From CAVTJX01 sp963735175 (GTDB lineage: Bacteria; Electryoneota; RPQS01), in the NCBI GenBank assembly GCA_963735175.1, contig CAVTJX010000016.1, positions 372,001 to 436,000 on the forward strand: DNA of 64,000 bases. The letters are read 5' to 3'. Below the pieces are notes generated by a model. The model had not been told where the DNA came from. It worked only from the letters and a program-made list of their open reading frames with translations, and did not search any database. Of the stretch, positions 56,964 through 64,000 are shown piece by piece; the first letter of the stretch is position 1, and every line of letters begins with the position of its first letter. Position numbers and translations under genes: made by a program.

Positions 56964-58215
56964 GGAGTTCCCGCGCAGGTTCGGTCCTGCGGTTAGCCAT
57001 TAGCAGCCACGCGCGGCGGACAAACCAGATCCAGAGCAGCAACATGCCGAGCGTTTGTGAACCGGACATGATCTCTCCGAACATGCTATCGCCATAAAAG
57101 TGCGTGAGCTTCATGGTGAAGAAGAACGTCGCGGCAGCCAGCCATAACTCCCAGAAGCGGCGGTCGCCGCGCAGCCAGACGTCGCAAATCGCCCAGCCCA
57201 GCGTGGGCAAAACGAAGAGCCAGTAGTGCTCCCATGCCACCGGCAGTATGAGAATGGTGGCGCTGAGGATGAGCCCTGCGCGCGGCATGAACAGCGTATC
57301 GTCGCGGCGCGCCCGCAACTTCCACAACAGGAAAGCGGACATCCCGCCAAACAAGATGAAACCCGCCCAGCGCACGAGCAAAATTTCCAGGGGTGGAGGG
57401 AAATTGGTATCCAGCAGGCCGTACCGCATCACCATTCGGGCATACCAGCCCGTGGGCGATTGGTTCCCGAAGAACGGATAAACGACCGAACCAATGTCGT
57501 GCAGCGCCGCCCACCACAATTGATGAAGATGCAGCCCCAATGTCAGCAACGATACGCCGAAAATGGCTGCTGTGGTCGCCATCCACGCCACTACCGCCTG
57601 TCGCTTTCCGGTTACCCAGGGAAGGGCGATAAACGCCGCCGGAAACAGCTTAATAGCGGTCACCACTCCGAGGACGATGCCCCCAGCGATCTGCCGTTTT
57701 CCCCGCATGGATAGCAAACCCACCCAGGTCAGTACCGCCAATAACGGCAACTGCTGACCAAGCAGCGTCGCACGCGCCATCGGATACGTCATGAGCACGA
57801 GCACCAAGGCCCAGAGGTAATTGCGCAGTGAAGGTTTCGCTTCACTAGCCCGCAGGCAGAGATACGCGAGACCAAAGACGAGTCCAACATTGATGACAAA
57901 GAGCACGTCGCGCCATGTGGGGGCAGGCGCCGCGGCCAGCGGTGAGAGCACAGCGGGGAGAAAAGGCGCGTAGTAATCGGCGTTGGGATCGCCTTCGGCC
58001 TGCAGCGCGCGCGCTACCGGAGCGCGGTGTTCCAACCATTGCCCAAAGTGGTCATCGGTGGTGTACATCCACTCCGTTTCACCGACCCGGAACTCGTAGG
58101 CAGCATACTGCAAGTGAAAGAGGTCCACCATCCAAGCCGGAAACGCGGTGCGCTGCCAGAGAAAAGCGCCGACCAACAGCAGCAGCGCAAGGAGCCAATC
58201 CGGTGCACGACGCAT
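56947..58215 (-). CDS. GT87-type (DUF2029) membrane glycosyltransferase, copy 2
   Basis: An unbroken protein of about 422 residues. I use ATG 58215 (a GTG at 58218 is equally possible); an AGGAAGAGGA ribosome site precedes it. It has helix 1 (LLALLLLVGAFLWQ), then the lumenal loop MVDLFHLQYAAYEFRVGETE, shared with copy 3, YYAPFLPAVLSPLAAAPAP, YPMARATLLGQQLPLLAVL and LPVAWEHYWLFVLPTLGWA, the family's conserved segments. Around nine to ten helices are predicted by eye. It begins 25 bases after the copy 3 stop, so the three genes are one unit. Its donor and acceptor cannot be told. Confidence 0.75.
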   Translation of the reverse strand: MRRAPDWLLALLLLVGAFLWQRTAFPAWMVDLFHLQYAAYEFRVGETEWMYTTDDHFGQWLEHRAPVARALQAEGDPNADYYAPFLPAVLSPLAAAPAPTWRDVLFVINVGLVFGLAYLCLRASEAKPSLRNYLWALVLVLMTYPMARATLLGQQLPLLAVLTWVGLLSMRGKRQIAGGIVLGVVTAIKLFPAAFIALPWVTGKRQAVVAWMATTAAIFGVSLLTLGLHLHQLWWAALHDIGSVVYPFFGNQSPTGWYARMVMRYGLLDTNFPPPLEILLVRWAGFILFGGMSAFLLWKLRARRDDTLFMPRAGLILSATILILPVAWEHYWLFVLPTLGWAICDVWLRGDRRFWELWLAAATFFFTMKLTHFYGDSMFGEIMSGSQTLGMLLLWIWFVRRAWLLMANRRTEPARELRATAA

Positions 58216-58240
58216 CACGGCAGTCCTCTTCCTGGCAGTT

Positions 58241-59549
58241 TCATCCGACCTGCGTCGGCGCAGGCTTGGGTCCGTTCGGGAGGGAGGCCGCGTTTTCATC
58301 ACCGGTCGCCCGCATCCCCTGAAGCCAGACTTCGCGAAGCAACCAAACCCAGAACATCACCAGTCCCAGCGCATACTGCCCGGAGATAAGCCGTGCCGGA
58401 CAGAGAGCCGCTGAAGAAACGGTTGAGTCGGATGCACAGTAGAAGCGTACATGCCCCGAGCCAGAGAGCCCAGACTCCGCGGTCACCCCCTGCCCACGTG
58501 CGGGCCAGCGCCCAGCCGAGAACCGGGAGCGGCAGCACCAGATAATACGTCCACATGAACGGCAGCGACAACAGTACGCCGCAGATCAGCAGTCCCACCG
58601 CCGCCGGAAAGGCGTCGTCACCGGCCAGCGAACGTCGCCGCAGCCACAGCACGAGCACGCTGCCCGCTCCGAAAACCAGATTTCCAATCAGTCGCAGGGT
58701 CACGATGTCCGGCGTCGCGGGAAAGGGCATCGTCGCCATCGAATAGCCCAGCACGAGCCGCGAATACCAGCCGGAAAGCGATTGATCGAGACCGTTTGCC
58801 CACACGTGGCCGGCCACCGACTGGCTCACGGCCCACCACTGGCGATGGATCTCCGAGCCAAGCAGGACCCACGACAACAGAAAGACGCCGCCAAAGACCG
58901 CTATGCCGACGGCCACAGCCCGCCAGCGGCCGCGCAGCGCGGGAAACAGTAGCAGGGCGAGGGGAGTCAGTTTCACCGTCGCCATCAGGCCGAGGGTGGC
59001 TCCACCCCAAACGGGCATGTTGGCCCGCAGGGCCAGGAATCCAGCCCAGGCCATCACTGCCAACGCCAGAGTGATTTGACTGAACGCCACCGAATACGTC
59101 GTCGCGTTAGCCAGCAGCACCAGTGCCAGTGCCCATAAAAAGGGCCGCCAGCCGCAGGGCGTCCGGCTCAAGCGCAGGGTTTGTCCGGCCAGAGCGAGGA
59201 TCAGCAGCAGATTGACAATGAACAGCGTATTGCGCCAGCGGACCACCGGGACATCGGCCACGGGGGCCAGCGCCGCCGCGACGAAAGGCGGATAGAAATG
59301 CAAATTGGGAATGCTGTCGGGCTGCAACCGAGCGGCCACGACCTGCCATTCCGTCAGCCATTGATCGAAATCGTCGGCCGCGTATGTGGAATAGATCTTC
59401 TGAGGCGTGCCGACATGCCATTCGTAAGCGGCGAACTGCAGATGGAACAGGTCCGCCGTGTTGGGTCGAGACGCTCCGCGGTAAAAAGAGAACAGGCCGG
59501 CGGCAAGCGCGAGTCCCAACAGGATATCGGAGCGGCGGAAGCTTCCCAT
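58241..59549 (-). CDS. GT87-type (DUF2029) membrane glycosyltransferase, copy 3 (frame broken near 58397)
   Basis: About 436 residues, starting at ATG 59549, 41 bases after the atpA stop. The lumenal loop NTADLFHLQFAAYEWHVGTP closely resembles copy 2, indicating duplication. Further shared segments are LHFYPPFVAAALAPVADVP, AFSQITLALAVMAWAGFL and SLPFMWTYYLVLPLPVLGWA. The last ~55 residues lie in another frame after an extra base near 58397 (FFSGSLSG then RLISGQYALGLVMFWVWL). It is the first of the trio in transcription order, directly downstream of atpA, with no terminator or promoter recognised in between. Confidence 0.75.
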
Positions 59550-59590
59550 GGCGGTGCCACGCTCGACCGGACGCTCCGTTCGAGAATGCG

Positions 59591-61101
<1,511 letters not shown>

Positions 61102-61143
61102 GAGTCGGGCTTATCCGATCGGTTAATGCGATAACAACAGGGA

Positions 61144-61695
61144 TCAGGCGCCCAGCGCCATCTGCGCCTTCAAATTCTCAAGCTTGCGGGCCAGCGACGC
61201 GTCGAAGACGCGGTCGGGCCAGACGATGACGATCCCGCCCAGCAAGGCCGGATCGGTGTTCCACTGGATCTGCGGCTGGCGGCCGCTTCGATCCTTAAGA
61301 TGCGCGTGGATAACGGAGCGCAATTCATCGGAAACGGGCACCGCGGTGTCGACACGCACGTCAATCTCGCCATGTGCATCGCGCCACAGGCGGTCGAACG
61401 TGTCCCCCAGATCATTCAGGATCGCGAGGCGGTCCTTATCGACGAGCAGATTCAGGAAGTTACGGGAGAGGTCCGCGGCGTGGACCTTGTCCGCGAGTGA
61501 CCGCAGGATGCCGCGCACCTTTTCGCGCGGGAGGCGCGGATTGGCGAGCAACAACGAGAGTTCCGGGTAGTCGCGCATGGCGGCGCTCAGGGCGTCGATG
61601 TCGGCGCGGACCGCGTCGAGGACTTTCAGGTCGCGGGCAGCGAAGAATAGCGCGTGCGCATAACGGCTGACGAGGGCGCGGGAAACCTGCCTCAC
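61144..61695 (-). CDS. atpH: ATP synthase delta subunit
   Basis: An unbroken 183-residue subunit of the peripheral stalk that joins F1 to the b subunits. The N-terminal helical domain reads RALVSRYAHALFFAARDLKV, then NPRLPREKVRGILRSL, NFLNLLVDKDRLAILNDLGD and the C-terminal strand LLGGIVIVWPDRVFDASLAR, where the GGI-hydrophobic-D-x-S pattern is the family signature. ATG 61695 overlaps the atpF stop by four bases, so the two are translationally coupled. Confidence 0.94.
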   Translation of the reverse strand: MRQVSRALVSRYAHALFFAARDLKVLDAVRADIDALSAAMRDYPELSLLLANPRLPREKVRGILRSLADKVHAADLSRNFLNLLVDKDRLAILNDLGDTFDRLWRDAHGEIDVRVDTAVPVSDELRSVIHAHLKDRSGRQPQIQWNTDPALLGGIVIVWPDRVFDASLARKLENLKAQMALGA

Positions 61696-62186
61696 CGATC
61701 CTCCTTCAGGGCCTCGCGAATGAGCTGTTCGTGCTGGCGCGGATCAACGGCGTGGCCGATAAGCTTGGCGGTGACCATGGCGGTGAGTTCGGCGACGTGA
61801 CTCCGCAATTCGGTCTTGGCGGATTCGGCCAGCCGCTCGATTTCGCCGCGCGCCCGCTCGACCTCGCGCTGGGAATCCTCGCGGCTTTTGGCGCGCGCTT
61901 CCTCGACGATGGCCGAGGCGGAGTCCTGGGCGCGCTGCAGAATCTCGGAGGATTCGCGGCGCGCGCCGGCGAGGGCGGCCTGATACTCGGTGAGCATCGT
62001 GGCCGCTTTTTCCCGTTCGGCGCGGGCGGTTTCGAGGTCACGGCGGATCGTTTCCTCGCGCGATTTGAGGCCCGCGAGGATCGGTTTCCAGCCGAACTTG
62101 CCGATCAGCCAGACGACGAGCAGAAAGGTGATAATAGTCCACAGCACCGAGCCGGGCTCGATGCTCAGGACGTGTTGAAGTCCCAT
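61692..62186 (-). CDS. atpF: ATP synthase b subunit
   Basis: An unbroken 164-residue peripheral-stalk subunit. One N-terminal membrane helix (VLWTIITFLLVVWLIGKFGW) is followed by WKPILAGLKSREETIRRDLE and a long, charged, alanine-rich coiled coil to the C-terminus. The KFGWKPI stretch after the helix is the family's usual motif. ATG 62186 follows the atpE stop by 67 bases, a gap with repeated GCGCTTTCG that can fold and may set the c:b expression ratio. Only one b-type gene is seen. Confidence 0.93.
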   Translation of the reverse strand: MGLQHVLSIEPGSVLWTIITFLLVVWLIGKFGWKPILAGLKSREETIRRDLETARAEREKAATMLTEYQAALAGARRESSEILQRAQDSASAIVEEARAKSREDSQREVERARGEIERLAESAKTELRSHVAELTAMVTAKLIGHAVDPRQHEQLIREALKEDR

Positions 62187-62253
62187 GGCTTACCCGTTTA
62201 CACGTGAGAACCGCCGACGATAGAGGACGAAAGCGCTTCGAAAGCGCGGCCGC

Positions 62254-62478
62254 TTACTTGGTCCAGACAAGGATCTGGATGACGAACGAGAACAGCGCGG
62301 CACCTTCGACGAGGCCGGCCATGACGAGGGCGGCACCCTGAATCTTGCCGGCGGCTTCCGGCTGGCGGGCGATGGCTTCCATCGCGGCGCTGCCGATGCG
62401 GCCGATACCGTAGCCGGCGCCAATGGCGAACATGCCGGCGCCGAGCGCCGCACCCAGAAGATGAAGACCCTGAGGCAT
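62254..62478 (-). CDS. atpE: ATP synthase c subunit (proton-type ring)
   Basis: An unbroken 74-residue proteolipid with two membrane helices. Helix 1 has the glycine-rich GAALGAGMFAIGAGYGIGRI pattern; the polar loop is ARQPEA; helix 2 carries the ion-binding Glu in MAGLVEGAALFSFVI. The Glu is followed by Gly-Ala instead of the Ser/Thr seen in sodium-type rings, so a proton ring is the better reading, though this is judged from few residues. ATG 62478 follows the atpB stop by 59 bases. Confidence 0.95.
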   Translation of the reverse strand: MPQGLHLLGAALGAGMFAIGAGYGIGRIGSAAMEAIARQPEAAGKIQGAALVMAGLVEGAALFSFVIQILVWTK

Positions 62479-62537
62479 TCCAAATTACTCCGGTTGAAAA
62501 TTACTTAGGGATAAATGAAAACGTGTGAAGGCGGCGA

Positions 62538-63461
62538 TCAATGCGACGGGTGCATGGTCAGGCTCATGAACACCGCAGTCAGCATGCAGAAAATATAGGC
62601 CTGAATGAAGGCCACCAGAATTTCGAGGAAGGTCACGCCCACGGCCATGCCCACGCTGGGCAGCGCCAGAATCGGGGTGACGATCAGCCCCAGCAGCGTC
62701 GCCACCACGGCATGTCCGGCCAGCATATTGGCGAAAAGACGGATCGTGAGTGCGAACGGGCGGATGAGGAAGCTCAGGATCTCAATGACAATCATGAGCG
62801 GCATGAGCCAGCCGGGAACGCCCGGAGGCGCGAAGACATGCAAGAATTCCATCAGCCCGTTCTGCTTGATGCCCATGCCGATCATCAGACCGAGCGAGCA
62901 AAGCGCAAGTCCCGCCGTGACATTGATATTACCCGTGGCGGACGAACCCCAGGGCAAGAGGCCGAGCAGATTTGAGAAGAGGATACTCGTGAACAGCGTC
63001 AGGAAATACGGCAGGAACGCGTCGGCCCAGCCGTGCAGGTTGGGACGCAGAACCTCGTCGCGCAAAAAGACGATCAATACTTCGAAGGCGTTGCGCAAAC
63101 CCGTAGGCACTTCCGAAGTCTGCCGCCCGGCAATCCGCACGACAAGAAACACCAGCAGCATCGCGATGACCCACCAGACCTGGTGCTTGGTGATCAGGCG
63201 CAGTGTGCCGACGGTGACGGTGGGAAGATGGATCTCGAAACCGAAAAACTCAATCTTTTCCGCGTCGAGCAAGTGGTGCGAGAGGACCTCGATCAGCGTT
63301 TCGCCGACATCGCCTTTGTGTTCGCCGCCTTCGGCCTGACCTTCCGCGGACACGGCATGCATGAGGGTATCAGCAGGCGCGAGGGCGTGTTCCTGCGCGT
63401 AAACGGACAGGGGCAGAGCGCAACAGGCCAGCAAAAGCAAACTATAGAGCAGGTATTTCAT
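62538..63461 (-). CDS. atpB: ATP synthase a subunit with signal-like N-terminal extension
   Basis: An unbroken 307-residue stator subunit of Fo. It starts with a signal-peptide-like segment (YLLYSLLLLACCALPLSVYA) and a periplasmic, acidic linker before the first membrane helix, a layout seen in Bacteroidota-type a subunits. The proton-path Arg is in FALTIRLFANMLAGH; further marks are NLLGLLPWGSSATGNINVTA and the last helix LEILVAFIQAYIFCMLTAVF. It starts 8 bases after the upstream atpI-like gene. Confidence 0.94.
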   Translation of the reverse strand: MKYLLYSLLLLACCALPLSVYAQEHALAPADTLMHAVSAEGQAEGGEHKGDVGETLIEVLSHHLLDAEKIEFFGFEIHLPTVTVGTLRLITKHQVWWVIAMLLVFLVVRIAGRQTSEVPTGLRNAFEVLIVFLRDEVLRPNLHGWADAFLPYFLTLFTSILFSNLLGLLPWGSSATGNINVTAGLALCSLGLMIGMGIKQNGLMEFLHVFAPPGVPGWLMPLMIVIEILSFLIRPFALTIRLFANMLAGHAVVATLLGLIVTPILALPSVGMAVGVTFLEILVAFIQAYIFCMLTAVFMSLTMHPSH

Positions 63462-63469
63462 GCGGGGAT

Positions 63470-63739
63470 TCAGGAACGCAGGGCTGATTTAGCTTCAACG
63501 ACGTAAATCACGAAGTAGCCGATGACCAGCCCAGCGACGGTGGGAATGCGGGCGATGGCGGTTTCGGTAAAGAGAAAATACAGACCGACGCCGATGATTG
63601 AGAAGCGGATCAGAACGCCGATGCCCCAGAGCTTGAGGCGTTCCTTCATGTCACCCTGGCGGCCGCCCCACATCAGCAGGAGGGCCGGTACGGCGGCGAC
63701 GGCGGCAAGCCCGAGGCCGATCAGAAAGCCGATGATCAT
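63470..63739 (-). CDS. ATP synthase subunit I-like small membrane protein
   Basis: An unbroken 89-residue protein with three to four hydrophobic segments (IGLGLAAVAAVPALLLMWGG, GVLIRFSIIGVGLYFLF, PTVAGLVIGYFVIYVVE). Size, topology and place directly before atpB match AtpI-type proteins that help c-ring assembly or magnesium supply. Sequence conservation in this family is low, so the call rests largely on context. ATG 63739 overlaps the stop of the preceding gene by four bases. Confidence 0.7.
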   Translation of the reverse strand: MIIGFLIGLGLAAVAAVPALLLMWGGRQGDMKERLKLWGIGVLIRFSIIGVGLYFLFTETAIARIPTVAGLVIGYFVIYVVEAKSALRS

Positions 63740-64000
63740 GACGCTCCTCCGGGCCGGTCATCGTCCTTTTTCGACGATTCCTCTTTGTCGGAAGCGCGGA
63801 GTTGGATATAGGTCAAGTAGATGATGCCAAAAAGACCCAGCATCGCACCGAGGGCCATGAGAATGGGGAACGTGCCAAGGAGCGAATCCAACCACCAGCC
63901 CGCACCGCCGAATGCCGCGGTAATTCCGACAATCGTAATCCCCATCTGGAGCGGGTCGCGCAAATAGCTCGAACCGCTGCGGCGATAGGGCGGGCGCTGC
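63736..64000 (-). CDS. AtpZ/AtpI-like membrane protein, C-terminal part (runs off the right edge)
   Basis: The last ~87 residues of a small protein with two membrane helices (MGITIVGITAAFGGAGWWLD, then FPILMALGAMLGLFGIIYLT) and a charged tail (DKEESSKKDDDRPGG). The GWWLD between the helices corresponds to the conserved Gly-x-x-hydrophobic-Asp of AtpZ proteins, which are encoded at the start of atp operons. The frame stays open to the window edge (PPYRRSGSSYL precedes the first helix), so the true start is outside; a TTG at 63963 is an inferior internal choice. Confidence 0.72.
   Translation of the reverse strand, partial: QRPPYRRSGSSYLRDPLQMGITIVGITAAFGGAGWWLDSLLGTFPILMALGAMLGLFGIIYLTYIQLRASDKEESSKKDDDRPGGAS

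Overview
The window reads as a G+C-rich (roughly 60 %) Gram-negative bacterium from the FCB side of the tree (Bacteroidota relatives such as Zixibacteria, KSB1 or Eisenbacteria-type lineages). The signs are FlgD/T9SS-like C-terminal domains on two secreted proteins, a PorV-type outer-membrane protein, a YbeY with the Bacteroidota-style zinc motif ending in Asp, an ATP synthase a subunit with a signal-like N-terminus, and promoters of the TTGxxx-17-TATATT type. No rRNA, tRNA or CRISPR was seen, so a closer placement is not possible. Every recognised gene is on the minus strand except rlmN.

Layout from left to right (minus-strand transcription runs right to left). 1-2610: a moxR-DUF58 unit split by a low-GC STAS/ATPase gene pair. 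2646-3911: rlmN, the only plus-strand gene. 3843-21260: one long locus for surface glycan synthesis. From its promoter at 21260 it encodes a nucleotide-sugar dehydrogenase, a UbiA-type phosphoribosyltransferase, a beta-helix lipoprotein, a FemAB/DegT-like fusion, an epimerase, an aminotransferase, the initiating sugar-phosphate transferase, a second epimerase, GDP-heptose-type genes (hddC, hddA, gmhA), ugd, an Ig-like lipoprotein, manC, a small unknown and meaB. 21515-35025: a PorV-OmpA fusion just downstream of a roughly 4,000-residue Ig-like secreted protein with a sorting domain.

35436-40691: a polyamine cluster (XRE-cupin regulator, speD, pyruvoyl arginine decarboxylase, speE, speB) that can in principle take arginine to spermidine, with an FG-GAP secreted protein inserted in it. 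40944-48746: housekeeping genes hflX, mazG, a GT9-like half protein, corC/hlyC, ybeY, phoH and aspS. 48942-50945: a periplasmic repeat protein. 51064-51207: a 144-bp element with terminal inverted repeats. 51291-64000: a complete F-type ATP synthase operon, unusually interrupted by three GT87-type membrane glycosyltransferases between atpA and atpG and by a NYN-HEAT pair between atpG and atpD.

A caution covers the whole window. Many conserved genes, including the essential atpA, atpD, atpG and aspS, are broken by single-base shifts, nearly all extra bases. I read these as sequence errors and give gene coordinates across the breaks. Translations near a break should not be trusted, and gene lengths are often not multiples of three for this reason.
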